Positions 12,441-24,284 of a DNA stretch of 64,000 nt are shown here, one piece after another; the first letter of the stretch is position 1, and each line of letters begins with the position of its first letter. The notes under the pieces are model-generated. The model was not told where the DNA came from, searched no databases, and saw only the letters and a program-made list of their open reading frames with translations. The position numbers were made by a program, and so were the translations under genes. The stretch comes from Amorphophallus konjac (lineage: Eukaryota; Streptophyta; Magnoliopsida; Alismatales; Araceae): assembly GCA_022559845.1 (NCBI GenBank), contig CM040117.1, forward strand, positions 78,839,731-78,903,730. The letters run 5' to 3'.

Positions 12441-13911
12441 ATGGCCAACAAGGGGATGATGCCTGAGGGTCACTCCATCCACCGTCCTCCATACTTTGAT
12501 TGCTCAAATTATTCATACTGGAAAAATAGAATGCATGTTTTCCTTAGAGCCCAAGAATACGGGATTTGGAGGGTTGTGGACAAGGGTCCTTATGATCTTT
12601 CCAAGGATGAAGACGAGTGGACCCATGAGGACATTAAAAATCCACGGTAAATTTTAATGCGATGAACATCATGCAATGTGTCATTCACCCTAATGAGTTT
12701 TCTCATGTTTCCATGTGCAACTCTGCAAAAGAAATGTGGAACAAATTACGTCTCATTTATGAAAGAACCTTCGAGGTCAAGGAGACCAAGGCTAACCTGT
12801 TGGTTAGAGATTATGAGTTATTCAAGATGAAGCTTGAAGAGACGATTTCAGAAATGTTTACAAGATTAACAGAGATCACCAACGATCTCAAAAGTCTTGG
12901 GAAGGAATACAACAACTTCAAACTTTTGAGGAAGGTGTTAAGATCTCTTCGACCATCGTGGCACACAAAAGCCACAGTCATTGAAGATTCCAAAAACCTG
13001 TCCATACTCTCTTTGGACAAGCTCATAGGGTCACTCATGACCTATGAAATAAACATCAAAAGAACTGCCGTAGAAGAGTCCAAGAAAAAGAAAACAGTGG
13101 CCTTGAAAGCCAACCAACATGATGACGACTCCCAAGAAGAGGAGTCCTTCGAAGGAAGTGACCAGGAAGAAGACTTGGCCATGTGGACTCGCCAAGTAAA
13201 GAAATTTTTAAGAAGGACAAAAAATTTTCAAGGAAATTTTAGAAAGGGGCAAAGAAAGCCGACTTTAACAAAGGGCGAGCCGAGCAAGTCCAACAACGTC
13301 ATTTGCTATGAATGCAAGAAGCTCGGGCACATGAGAGGAGAGTGCCTAGACTTAAAAAGAAAATTCAAGAAGGAGAAGTTCAGGAAGCCCAAAGCCATGG
13401 TCGCCACATGGAGCGACGAAGAGGACAAACAGTCTGAAGAGGAGCTGCAAGAGCTCGTGGAAAGCTTGTGCCTTATGACACACGAAGAAGACTCAGCTGT
13501 GGTAAACTCTGACCCTGATGTTATTCCAAATGAACAATGAGAAGCTGAGTATGAAAAGTTGTACACTAAGTGTAAGAAAATGAGGTCTACACACATGAGG
13601 GTTCTTATGTTAAGTTCGAAAAATTTGAGCATGAATGGTTTGAACTAACCGAAGAAAAAGAAACCATGTTACAAATAATTTTAGATATTGAAAAAGCCAA
13701 AGAGGAGTTATCATGTAAAATGTCTGAAATAGACAAAATTTTTGATAGTTTGAAAAGTGAAAAAGAAGTTATGACATCCTCAATTTCAGAACTTGAAAAT
13801 AAACATGTGAGTTTGTATAAAGAAGTGAATGACATTCAATTCACCCTTTCTAGGTTTGTTAAAGGCAAACAAAACCTAGATAACTTGTTGGGAGTTAAAG
13901 TTAAATTCTGA
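12441..13911 (+). pseudogene. gag: Gag of outer Sirevirus, broken
   Basis: Starts at the ATG of MANKGMMPEGHSIHRPPYFD, 50 bp after the primer-binding site. The first piece ends in a stop at 12648-12650; an extra base near 12640 moves the rest to another frame (to 13540). That part holds the copia gag domain (WHTKATVIEDS, MTYEI), an acidic stretch and a CCHC knuckle, CYECKKLGHMRGEC, for RNA binding. A further shift leads to 13666-13911, a heptad-rich coiled coil ending in a Gly-Lys-rich motif. The inner Sirevirus has the same coiled coil fused in frame to gag (residues encoded at about 57300-57680). A long gag with a coiled-coil extension is typical of Sireviruses. Confidence 0.88.
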
Positions 13912-14228
13912 AAAGAAGGATTGGGGTACGTTCCCTAAAAAAAAATTCATTTGAGCACAAGATAACAACATCTTATGTGCACGAAAAAGACAACAATGGT
14001 GCTTCCTGCTCACACACAAAGCCAAAACATGTTCAGTCCAAACCACACATATTTCAAAAAAGGTTTTCACATGTTAACTTTAGACATGTTGTTGCAAATT
14101 GTTGGTTCCAACACAATGTGCAAAGGAATCATGATGTTTGGATCAAGAAAAAATATGTGCAGAATTAGACTAACTCATATGGACCCAAATTAGTTTGGGT
14201 ATCAAAAATAATTGGATGAGAATGTTAT

Positions 14229-15688
14229 TTCTTGCAGATATGCCTTGAATCCAGGGGGAGCAAATGATACCTGGACAATAGTTGCTCAAGGCATATGATA
14301 GGGGATACGAAGGTGTTCTCTACATTGCAGGACAAGGAAGGAGGCTCTGTTGCCTTTGGATGAAAGGATAAAGGTAAAATCATTGGAATTGACAACGTAG
14401 GTAAGAATTTTGAAACCCCGATTGAAAATGTACTTTTAGTGAAGAGTTTGAATCATAACTTATTGAGCGTAAGCCAATTGTGTGACAAGGGCTTTAAAAT
14501 TATTTTTGATGAAACTCACTTCCTTGTCATGAATAAAATCATAAATGAAATAAAATTCATTAGAAAAAAGAACAATAATGTATACACCGTTGATCTTGAC
14601 AATGTTCCATGCGATGATGTGTGTTTGGTAGCTAACAACCATGAAAATGCGTGGCTATGGCACCGAAGACTAGGTCATGCTAGTTTTGGAGTAATCTCCA
14701 AATTGTCTAGACATGACTTGGTGAATGGATTGCCAACGTTAAAATTTGAAAGTGACAAAATCTGTGAGGCTTGCACAAAAGTCAAGCAAACACGCATCTC
14801 TTTCAAAAATAAGAATATTATTTCTACCTCTCGGCCCTTAGAACTACTGCATCTCGATCTTTTTGGCCCGACTAGGACATCTAGCCTAGGAGGCAAATCT
14901 TTTGGATTTGTGATTGTTGATGATTACTCCAGGTTTACATGGGTATTATTTCTAGCCAATAAAGTGATGCCTTGATGGAGTTTCAAGTATTTTGTAGGAA
15001 AATCCAGAAAGATAAAGGATACCTCATCACCACAATTCAAAGTGATCATGGTGGTGAGTTTGAAAATCATGATTTCAGCAATTTTTGCAAGGAGCAGGGA
15101 TATACGCATAATTTCTCATCACCAAGGATGCCTCAACAAAATGGAGTAGTGGAGAAGAAAAATAAAACTTTGATAGACATGGCACGGACCATGTTAAGTG
15201 AGAACTCCCTACCAAAATACTTCTGGGTTGAGGCTGTAAGTATAGCATGCTACATCATCAACATGGCAATGGTAAGGCCTATTTTGAAGAAAGCCCCATA
15301 CGAGCTCTACAAGGGTAAAAAGCCGAATATCTTCTACCTCAAACCTTTTGGTTTCCCTTGCTTCATCCTGAACAATGGTAAGACTAACCTAGGTAAGTTT
15401 GATGAAAAGAGTGACAAAGGAATTTTCCTAGGTTATGCATTAAATTCTAGAGCTTTTAGATTATTTAAGAAGAGGACTTTAATTGTAAAAGAAAGTCCTC
15501 ATGTTATCTTTGATAAATCTGATTCAAAACTGACAAATCAACTCACTTCAATTGTGGATGCAGATGAAGCTTCTAAAAATCCAAGCGATGCTGGATCATC
15601 TAAGGCTAAGGATGAACCAACGGAAGGAACCTCTAGCAAAGATGAAGATAATGAAGATCCGTCACTTGAAACACTTCAAGAACAATAA
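14229..15688 (+). pseudogene. pol: Protease and integrase part of pol, outer Sirevirus
   Basis: The aspartic protease region (14268 onward) reads LDNSCSRHM where the family has LDSGCSRHM, so the catalytic D-S-G is damaged. A stop follows at about 14359. The frame from 14439 carries the gag-pre-integrase module (WHRRLGHAS) with the zinc-binding His/Cys residues, then the integrase start HLDLFGPT and VIVDDYSRFTW. A base loss near 14965 shifts the frame. The next piece (14972-15688) has the second Asp (SDHGGEFEN) and the Glu (QQNGVVEKKN) of the D-D-E triad, then an acidic linker. It ends at a stop just before the RT domain. Confidence 0.88.
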
Positions 15689-17314
15689 GTGCAGCACCCC
15701 GACTTGCCAAGAGCTTCAACGATCTTGAAAGATCACCACACCGAAAATATTATCGGTAATCCTGAAGATGGGGTAAGAACTAGATCTTCACTAAGGCAAG
15801 TAGAAGAAGAGGATTTGATGACCTTTATTTCTCAAGGAGAGCCTAAGGATGTCCATGAAGCTCTTCAAAATGAATTCTGGATCCAGGCTATGCATGAAGA
15901 GTTACACCAGTTCGAAAGAAATGAGGTGTGGACTCTTGTGTCGCGTCCTAAAAATCATCCCGTCATTGGAACCCGTTAGATTTTCAGAAATAAACTAAAT
16001 GACACGGGATTGGTTGTTAGGAACAAGGCCCGGCTTGTAGCCAAAGGGTATAGCCAGGAGATGGGTATTGATTTTGATGAGTCATTTGCACCGGTTGCTA
16101 GATTAGAAGCAGTCCGGATTCTCCTGTCCTATGCTTGCTCACTGAATTTTAAATTATTTCAAATGGATATTAAATCTACTTTTCTTAATGGGTACATCAA
16201 AGAGGATGTTTTTGTAGAATAACCTCCAAATTTTGAAGACCCAAAACATCCATAACATGTGTACAAGCTGCATAAGGCCCTGTACGGACTAAAGCAAGCA
16301 CCAAGGGCATGGTATGAAAGGCTCACTTCATTTTTAATTGAAAATGGGTTCAAAAGAGGTAAGGTTGATCAAACACTCTTCACGAGAAAATTAGGTAAAG
16401 ACATATTAGTAGTTCATGTGTATGTTGATGATATAATTTTTGGAGCTACTAATAACGACTTATGTGATGATTTTACACAGATAATGCAGGGCGAATTTGA
16501 AATGAGTCTAATGGGGGAACTTACATTTTTTCTTGGATTGCAGGTGAAGCAAATGTATGAAGGCATTTTTATAAATTAAGCCAAATACACCTTGGAGCTA
16601 TTAAAGAAATACAGGATGACAGAAGCAAAACCCGTGTCAACTCTGATGGCCACAACCACGAAGTTAGATAAAGATGAAAATGGTAAAATAGTAGATCCTA
16701 CACTGTTTCGAGGTATGATCGGATCACTACTATACCTAACAGCATGCCGTCCTGACATTCATTACAATGTATGTCTATGTGCTCGTTTTCAGTCAAGTCC
16801 TAAAGAATCTCACTTATTGGCTGTTAAACGGATTTTTTGATATTTGATTGGCACAATAGACTTTGGCTTGTGGTTTCCCATCGGTAGCTCATTTGATTTG
16901 ATTGCATACACCGATGCGGATTATGCTGGATGTATTGTTGATCGTAAAAGTACTAGTGGGTACTGTCAATTTCTTAGTGGGTGCCTAGTTTCATGGGCTC
17001 CCAAGAAACAACATTCAGTAGCTCTCTCAACGGTCGAGGCTGAGTATGTAGCCGCCGGAAGCTGTGGAGCCCAAGTACTATGGATCAAAAATCAATTGCT
17101 TGATTTGAATGTTAAAATAAAATGTGTTCCAATTTTGTGTGACAATACTAGTGCAATTAACCTGTCAAAAAACCATGTACAACATTCTAGGACAAAGCAC
17201 ATTGACATTCGGCATCATTTTCTGAGAGATCATGTAGGTAAAGGGGTCTTTGAATTGAAATTCATTGACACACACAATCAGTTAGCAGATATCTTCATAA
17301 AACCCCTAAACTAG
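15689..17314 (+). pseudogene. pol: Reverse transcriptase and RNase H of outer Sirevirus
   Basis: One reading frame runs through with in-frame stops at 15977-15979, 16220-16222, 16577-16579 and 16838-16840. RT motifs are clear: [38 protein letters not shown] and the catalytic YVDD (in HVYVDDIIFGAT). RNase H follows with TDADYAGC, STSGYCQFL, STVEAEY and CDNTSAI. The copia pol order integrase-RT-RNase H is complete, but the stops make it non-functional. The last domain ends at about 17314. Confidence 0.92.
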
Positions 17315-17636
17315 GAACAATTCAGCAAAATAAGAAGAGAACTCGACATGTGCAAGGGTGAGAGCATACATACCTAGGTTTGCACTTAGGTTAAGTGTTG
17401 CATATGTAGAAAAAATCACTTGCATAAAGGGTAGATTGCAATGTATATTCTGTGTGATTATTTCTAATTCCTCGTGTGTAAATACCCCCTTGCATGCTTG
17501 AATGTAATTATCTATACAGCCCCTCCTTGAAAATTTTCTAAGGCCAAATATTCCTTGTTAAATAAATGTGGACTCAGTGACCTTAGGATCTGAGGCATTT
17601 ATTGAGGGGGAGAGTCAGAGGTTTTTCTCAAAATGC
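17315..17636 (+). other. Outer Sirevirus, post-pol spacer with polypurine tract
   Basis: Non-coding DNA between pol and the next insertion. TTGAGGGGGAGAG near 17601-17614 is an internal polypurine tract. Sireviruses often carry extra copies of this tract downstream of pol. The left TSD copy (AATGC) of the next solo LTR is at 17632-17636. Confidence 0.65.
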
Positions 17637-18121
17637 TGTTGAGGTGCTAGGCTCGGATTCAGAGGGGGGGGTGAATGAATCCCCTTTGAAAAATATTTGC
17701 CCAATTTGAATCTTAGATCCCAATTATCACTGAACTCATAAAATCTTGCGGAAATAAAAACTATGGTTAAGTAATGCAGGTGTTCTAGTAAGATTCACAC
17801 TCAAACACTTAATCAGTCAACCTAATGCGAATCTCTTTCGAACACTTAACATGCACAACCAGTGATCTTACTTTGGCACTTAGCATGAATAAAACTGTAG
17901 AAGATTGGAATGCAGTAAAACAGCTTGATCTAAACAGATGTTCTAATGAGACACATGATAGAACACTTAACCAGCATGCCCAGCAAACACAGTAATTCTA
18001 TGCAATTGAACCGATCCCAAGCATTCATCTACCATGAGTGAAAAGCAATTAGATCAGGATCCTAAACATGCATCTAGCAAACTCAGAGAGGTAATCAGAT
18101 CACGATGCACAAGGAGTTTTA

Positions 18122-18475
18122 GGTGGTTCGGTCTTCCAGACCTACATCCACCCCACACTCCAACCAGAGTGTGGCTTACTGTTGCAAAATAGCTTGAAAC
18201 CGCTGGGCGTCACAGCTTGCCTACAAACGCTGCCTAACAGCTTGAACCAGACGAACACACTCCTCTCTTCTTCCAACCCGGAAGGAACCACTAGTGACAC
18301 CCAGTCACTAGCAACTAGAGACCCAAGTCTCTCTTCCTCCAAACCAGAGAGAAACCACAAGCGACACCTAGTCACTTGTAAACCGGAGGACCAATCCTCC
18401 CTTCCTCCAAACCGGAGGGAACCACTAGCGACACCCAGTGACTAGCAACCAGAGACCCAAGTCTTTCTTCTCCTT
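18122..18475 (-). other. Hairpin run in solo LTR (lineage 3)
   Basis: The first two elements are the shared pair. At 18122-18152 GGTGG/CCACC surrounds an inner stem GGTCT/AGACC (sense). At 18153-18174 CCACACTC, a 6-base loop and GAGTGTGG form a perfect 8-bp stem. Further short stems follow: CTTCC/GGAAG, CTAGTGAC/GTCACTAG, AGAGAC/GTCTCT, CAAGCGAC/GTCACTTG (one mismatch), GGAGGA/TCCTCC and CCTCC/GGAGG. Their order matches the run in the inner Sirevirus LTRs, but several stem sequences differ. Confidence 0.75.
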
Positions 18476-18836
18476 AGTCCACAGGAGGAACCCCGACCTC
18501 AAACCAGAGAATCGGAAAACACAGTGGAAAATTAAAGCAACAAAAGAAAATAGAACAAATAGAAATGAAAACGAATGTAGCTCTCGTAGGAGCAGCTTGG
18601 TCTAGGTCTGATCCAGAAACCGACAGATAGCTGGACACTGCCTGCTTCAATCTCTATCACTCTCTCTTCTCTTTCTCTTCTCTCGATCCTCTCTTCTTCT
18701 CTTTTCTTATTCTTCTTCTCTTATCACACACTAGCTCTTTCTTCTCTTTTCTTCTCATTTTTCTTCTTTCTCTATGGCGGCACTCAGGCTTCAGCACTTC
18801 TCCGCATCCGCTACTCTCATCAAAGGATGATGAGAT

Positions 18837-18846
18837 CTTTTTATAG
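18837..18846 (-). promoter_or_regulatory. TATA box of solo LTR (lineage 3)
   Basis: CTATAAAAAG on the minus strand. The hairpin run lies 360-720 bp downstream in the sense direction and the motif array lies upstream. Confidence 0.5.
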
Positions 18847-19309
18847 AACAGAGGCGTCGAAGGTAATTTGATGAAGGTAATGATGCTGCCTCAGACAGAT
18901 GACTCCATATGACAGAATCATGGCACTCAGGTTCATGATCTTCTCGTGATTCGCCAGGGCGTGTGGAGGGAACATTCCCGCCAAGAAGTGAGCGCCATAA
19001 GAAGTCCACGTGTTGGACTCTGGATAGAATCAGGTCCACGTGGTAGATCCTTTATGACCACCATCCACCTCTGATCATGTGCCCATAGCTACCTTGGATC
19101 ACGTGTCTTTTTAGGTAGAGACACGAGCCACATAACTCGACCTTCTGCTCACTTAAGTCCCTGACAAAAAGATAAGAAACATTTGATCAAACACTTTATT
19201 GTTAGCCATATTTCACTTTTGAACGGACTAGTTGGACAGGTTATAACATGTCCAAGAACCTTGAGACGTGCTGGAAATAGATAAGCACAGACTTCATATC
19301 GCAATGTGC

Positions 19310-20050
19310 AAACATGCACAGACTTATAATACGTATGAGGAATTAAGTACATACCATGTAAGTCTATATGCACGGACCTTGACAACATATGAGCAGATTT
19401 GCACTGACCTTAACTAGTGTGCAACAGAACATAGCATCGACTATGTGTGCTTGTGCATGGAGTGAAACGTGCACTGACCTAGCATATGCACGAGAGACAG
19501 GATATGCACCGATGTTGATCATGCGTGAGAGACACTTGCACCGACCGTGCTAAAACAAAACATTGCACCGACTTCATTTGTGCACCCTTAGACATAGCAT
19601 GAGACATAGACTGAGACACAGCACATGCCCTGAGACACAGAATGAGACGCAGTGTAAGACGCAATACATGCACTAAGACACAAATGCACATGACATAGAC
19701 TGAGACGCAGCACATGCACTGAGACGCAGAATGAGACGCAGTGTAAGACGCAATACATGCATTGAGACATAAATGCATAAGAGACGCAATGTAAAATGCA
19801 ACCAACATTGTGTAAGAGAGACGCAAGCAATACATGGACTGAGCTATGCATGAGACGCAAATATCCATGAGACACGAACACCATCGTCCTTAGGTGGAGT
19901 AGCACCGACCTTGACTCAACTAGCTTAGACTCCAGACCATGATCAGCCAAACCATTTATGTTGACCATGAAGGCACTGGGTGTGCTGAGACGTAGCATGA
20001 GACGCATGGATGCACTGACACTAGATGTGCTAAGACGCTATATAAGATGC
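19310..20050 (-). repeat. Spaced-motif array in solo LTR (lineage 3)
   Basis: The plus strand shows many spaced copies of GCACNGACYT-type motifs (GCACAGACTT, GCACTGACCT, GCACCGACTT), mixed with GAGACGCA repeats such as TGAGACGCAGAATGAGACGC. It occupies the same U3 position as the TGTAYAGACTT arrays of the related LTRs. The core GAC(T/C)T is shared but the rest has drifted. Confidence 0.7.
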
Positions 20051-20314
20051 AAGCACCACATCCCTCATATGCACAGCCTGTTTGATGAAATAGCATGCAT
20101 ACAGACTCCACTACCAGCAATAGAGATCAAGCAAATGGATCACTGGATCACAGCAACTCAAAGCAAGTGCATACACATATGACATGATACACATATGCAC
20201 AAAGAATCAATGCACAACAATCAATCCTCATAAATGCATTTCATCAATCTATCATGCAAACACAGGATGACTTATAGTGTTTGCTATCATCAAAACCACA
20301 GAGACAACAAATGC

Positions 20315-20835
20315 CCCATCACCTCTTTCATCAAGTCATTCCATTTCAACTACAACAAAAAGTGGAGGTTGAAACAAAAAAAAGGGAAAAGAAAGGTTGA
20401 AGGAGTTATAAAAAAAAGGTGGAAGGAGTTATTCAAAAAAACTTGAAGGAGTTATAAAAAAAATGAAAATAGGGCTAGGCCGACCATTTCGGTTGACCGA
20501 CGCCCCGGTTCGATCGACTGAATCCGACGAACCGGACCGACTGAACCCACGTCCGAACCCTTTTTTAAAGGGGTCTTCGCTACATTTTTCACCCCATTTG
20601 CCCCGAATCACTCTAACAGCACCTCTCCAACCCTAAACACCCCACACCACCTCTTCTCAAGCCTTAGAACTCCATCTTTCTTCCATCCGCACAAGATCCG
20701 ACTTCTTTGTCATCATTTCAGGATGAAATCACTGCGGCGACTTGTACGACCTTGAAGCCATTTCTTGGATTCCAGCTTGTGGAGAAGTTCTTTTCACAAG
20801 CCTTTGGTGTGTCTTCCGGTCCATCTTCATCCCAA
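20315..20835 (+). other. Outer Sirevirus DNA upstream of the third ORF
   Basis: Non-coding stretch between two solo LTRs. It contains a short tandem repeat at 20391-20462 (three copies of an AAGGAGTTATAAAAAAA-type unit) and a cluster of GGTCGACC-like motifs at about 20474-20545 that resembles motifs in this element's own LTRs. CCCAA at 20831-20835 is the left TSD copy of the next insertion. Confidence 0.6.
20391..20462 (+). repeat. Short tandem repeat, about 25-bp unit
   Basis: Three consecutive imperfect copies of (T/G)GAAGGAGTTAT followed by an A run. They lie in non-coding DNA of the outer Sirevirus. Confidence 0.8.
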
Positions 20836-21089
20836 TGTTAGCGCAGTGAAGAGTGATATAGAAGGGAGGGGATGAACAGATCACTCCCAATTTGAACAAC
20901 TTCAGCGGAAACTCACTACTTCGAAATATAACCCTTCAGATAAGGCTAAACAATGTAGCTAACCCAGTGAGAAACTAAGACAAGATAATAAGGTGCGATT
21001 GGAAGAGCCCGTCCACACACAAACACAATACCAAACAGAAGGAAAGCAGAACGATAATACCAAGCCACAGAGGAGACAAGAGATTTTAA

Positions 21090-21395
21090 GGTGGTTCGAT
21101 TGTAGTCCACAATCTACATCCACCCCTCACTCCAACTAGAGTGAGGATTCCACTAGCCACTGCTAGAAAACTGCAGACTCAGTCTGCGAACAATGTGCTG
21201 CCACACAGCTTGACACCTGGACCTGCTACCTGTAAGACCAGAACCGGAGATGCCTCTCCCTTCCTCCAACCCGGAGGGAACCTGCTAATGACAACCCATC
21301 ACTGGCAAAAACCAGAGATCACAGATCTCTCTTCCTCTGCAGCCCAGAGGGGAACCAGAGTAACTCTCCCTTCCTTCAAACTCCGGAGGGTAATA
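21090..21395 (-). other. Hairpin run in solo LTR
   Basis: The shared pair is at 21090-21124 (GGTGG/CCACC with inner stem GATTG/CAATC) and 21125-21146 (CCTCACTC/GAGTGAGG). Next come CTAGC/GCTAG and GCAGAC/GTCTGC, with stems as in the inner LTRs but the first loop changed. Then come GGAGA/TCTCC, CCTCC/GGAGG, AGAGATC/GATCTCT, CCTCT/AGAGG and AGAGT/ACTCT. Hairpins are kept although several stem sequences differ from the other copies. Confidence 0.75.
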
Positions 21396-21679
21396 ACTCG
21401 AAATCATATATATGAAGAAATAAAAGAAAAAATAGAAATGTAAACAAGACCAACGATGAACACAAATCGTTTCAGAAAAATCAAATACAAATGTAGCTTT
21501 CGAAGAAGCAAATTGGACTCTTCTCTCTCACTCAGACTTTTCTCTCACAGCAATGCTCTCTAATCTTTTCTCTCTATCTTCTTTCTGGAACGTGGAGGCT
21601 CTCTCTCTTTTCTTCTTCTGCTCAGGAATTCTACTCTTCAGCTTTCTCTCCAGTTCTGTCCATCTGATCGCAGAAGGCA

Positions 21680-21690
21680 CTTTTTATATA
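21680..21690 (-). promoter_or_regulatory. TATA box of solo LTR
   Basis: TATATAAAAAG on the minus strand, at the position matching the TATA boxes of the inner Sirevirus LTRs. Confidence 0.55.
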
Positions 21691-21879
21691 CCATTCGACC
21701 TGAGTTTCAGGCCTTCACACGAGGGAGTCTCGTTCCCTCCCTTTCCAGAGCATTCTTGGATCACGTGCCAGGCATCATCCTCAGTTCACGTGTCCAATCA
21801 TTGACCTGAATCATCTGCAGGCAGAGACAAAGAATGTGATTAGTTAGTTCAGTCAGATAGGAATGTATATACTTTAGGA

Positions 21880-23660
21880 TAGCAGATGAGTAAGTGTGTA
21901 CACTGAGGGAGTGTATAGACTTGTGAGTCCTCATGTGACCTCAGTGTATAGACTAGCTGAATAATGCATTTAGCACAACAGATGAAATGTGTAGACTTCT
22001 GTGAAGTGTATGAGGCCCTCGAGTGTATAGACTCAGGGATGCCAAATAGGCAAGTGTGTCACAGTGTGAGAGTGTATAGAGTTGAAGTTCTTCATGCGCG
22101 CTCAGTGTATGGACTTGAAGTGTTCATGCGATCTCAATGTGTAGACTTCATTCAGCAGTCAAGACAATGGATGTATGGAGTTTGTCGTGTGAAGGAGAAT
22201 GAGTGTAAAGACTTGTAATGAAGAGGAGCAGTGTGTAGACTTGAAGCACAACAGTATGCACTGTATGGACTTCAATGTATAGACGTTGATGTATAGACTT
22301 CAAAGAGAACAATGCTTGAAGGCATCGAATGTGTAGACATAGAAATAGCAATTAAGCAAGTGTTTCAAATGAGAGAGTGTATACTCTTGAAAACAACATT
22401 TAGGCAAGTATGAACAGCTTGAGAGTGTATAGACTTGCAGGTGATATCGAGTGTATAGGGTTGAAGGATAACTGAGTGTCTAGACTTAGTGATGTGTAGA
22501 CTTCCCAAAGAGCTGGACGATGTACAGACTTGAGCAAGGAAGTCTGTTCAGACTTGAAGGTTCACAGTGTGTAGACTTTGGTAAGGCAACGTCAGTAAAG
22601 TTCCCAGTGTACAGACTTACTGAACTGAGCGTAGGTAAAAGATATGAGGAATGTATTGACTTACTCAAATCAGTTCAGAATGTAGGTAGAAGTCCCAATG
22701 TATAGACTTACTGAAAATGCAACCGCTGTACAGACATGCTCAACCAGTCTGATGTACAGACTTGGACTTTCAACAGAAGGATGTACAGACTTGGAAAACT
22801 CATGCCAATGTTCAGACTTCACCCCGTGCAAGCTACAATGATTGAGTGTATAGACTTAATGGTCTCCCTGGCTGTACAGACTTGAGCATAGGCTGAACAG
22901 TCGAATGTATAGGCTTGCTTCCACCGACCAGTGTATAGACTTTGTAAGCGTGAGACGCTGAATGAGACGGTGGCTGAGATGATGTACAGACTTTAGGTGA
23001 ACCGATGCAGCTACAGTGAATGAGTGTATAGACTAGCTGAACTCTGTACAGACTTGCAGCTTGAGACAGTGATTTACAGACATGGAATCAATGAAGGCGT
23101 TGGCTGTACAGACTTTGAAGAATGCCGCTCGCTGTACAGACTTCGAATCAAGGCATGAATAGTGAATCAATGTCTAGACTTGGATGCCCAAGCCAATGTA
23201 TAGACTTGTGCAGTGCATCCAGTGTGTGGACTTGTACAGTGACTAGAGGCTGTACAGACTTTGGGTCATGATGTGTGAGACGAGGGACATTGTATTGACT
23301 TTGAGATGGCAGACGATGTATAGACTTGTGGTTCAACAGAGTGTATAGACTTGGAAGATGAAGGGCGATGTGTAGACTTTGAAATGAACGGGAGAATGTA
23401 TAGACTTGACCCCTTGAAAGGTTGTATACACTTCAGATGCAACCTACAATGCCGTTGTATGGACTTGAACTCAAGGGATGGCTGTACAGACTCTGAAGGC
23501 TTAGCGGAGGGTGTACAGACTTTGAATATTAAGTTCAATGTATGGACTTCAGGTGAAGACCAATGTACATACTTTGAATATGAAATTCATTGTATGGACT
23601 TAGAGAGTAAAGGAGGCGTTGACCCATCAGTGGTAGAGGGTTGACCCATCAGTGTACAGA
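21880..23660 (-). repeat. TGTAYAGACTT spaced array in solo LTR
   Basis: Dozens of copies of an 11-bp motif (TGTATAGACTT, TGTACAGACTT and one-base variants) are separated by unique spacers of about 15-35 bp. All face the same way. In the sense direction the motif reads AAGTCTRTACA and lies upstream of the TATA box. Because the spacers are not repeated, this is not an ordinary minisatellite. Confidence 0.9.
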
Positions 23661-23865
23661 CAATGCAGACAGTGTGTAGACATGATCAAGTAGTGCGATT
23701 TTATCTGACAGCCATATGAACTGCACAGTCCTACATGATGAAGCATGAATTATTCTAGAGATAGAAGATTGATTTATAGTGTGAGACATCATCAAAACCG
23801 TAGGGATGCAACACCCAAGGGAAGAGGTTAGCGATCTAAGGGTTTCCACCTCGATTTCTTGTCCG

Positions 23866-24284
23866 ATGGCACCTAGAAGAAGTTCTCGGAGGTTTACCCA
23901 AGGGGAGTCCAATGCCAGGGGAGCCGAGGAACGAGTTCCTCTACCACAGCGGGTAGCCGCACATCTACGGGCACCGCCGATGTGCCCACGTCCGATACTC
24001 GACCCCCGTTTGGTCGATTTTGATGAGATGATTGAAATCCTCCAAGATATCGGTGCTATTTTTGAAGTTCAGGACGGTTGGCTTGATTTTGCTTCAAGAT
24101 ATTCAAGGTACCACCCTAGTATTGTCCAAGAATTTTATGGGAACCTGAATATGAGGGATGACAGTCTCTATTCGAATGTCAAGGGAGTTGAAATTATGGT
24201 AAATTCAACATTGTTTGAAAGGGCCCTACGAGTGTCCGCTAGGGGAGCTGATATGGCTTTTGGTCATGGTTCCGTTGAGGACAC
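23866..24284 (+). pseudogene. Third ORF of outer Sirevirus, 5' part (envelope-like / Transposase_32-like)
   Basis: The ATG at 23866 (MAPRRSSRRFTQGE) opens a frame with a basic N-terminus. It then has a region resembling plant proteins annotated as putative plant transposon protein (Transposase_32) or Sirevirus envelope-like protein. Landmarks are DFDEMIEILQDIGAIFE, VQEFYGNL and FGHGSVEDT. Copy B of the gag-only element cuts it at 24284. The rest resumes at 47939 after the duplicated GACAC. Downstream of pol, it matches the extra ORF of Sireviruses. The family name comes from recalled resemblance, not a search, and its function is not established. Confidence 0.65.

Larger units (their letters stand above)
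17637..20309 (-). mobile_element. Solo LTR, Sirevirus lineage 3
   Basis: The plus strand starts TGTTGAGGTGC and ends GAGACAACA, with AATGC on both sides (17632-17636 and 20310-20314). It carries no coding domain. In the sense (minus) direction it begins TGTTGTCTC and soon has TTTTGATGATA, as the other Sirevirus LTRs here do. It has a TATA box at 18837-18846, a hairpin run at 18122-18475 and a motif array at about 19310-20050. Overall it has diverged strongly from the solo LTR at 20836-23813 and from the inner Sirevirus LTRs. Its 2673 bp is in the size range of those LTRs. Confidence 0.87.
20836..23813 (-). mobile_element. Solo LTR, related to the inner Sirevirus
   Basis: The plus strand starts TGTTAGCGCAGTG and ends GTAGGGATGCAACA, nearly identical at both ends to the inner Sirevirus LTRs. 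CCCAA flanks both sides (20831-20835 and 23814-23818). It has no coding content. It carries a TATA box at 21680-21690, hairpins at 21090-21395 and a long TGTAYAGACTT array at about 21880-23660. At 2978 bp it is about 450 bp longer than the inner LTRs, apparently because of more array units. Confidence 0.93.

Noticed and set aside
20836..23813. Spaced repeats considered as a CRISPR-like array
   Set aside because: Eukaryotic plant DNA inside a TSD-bounded LTR; the repeat is only 11 bp and variable, spacers vary in length, no cas genes.
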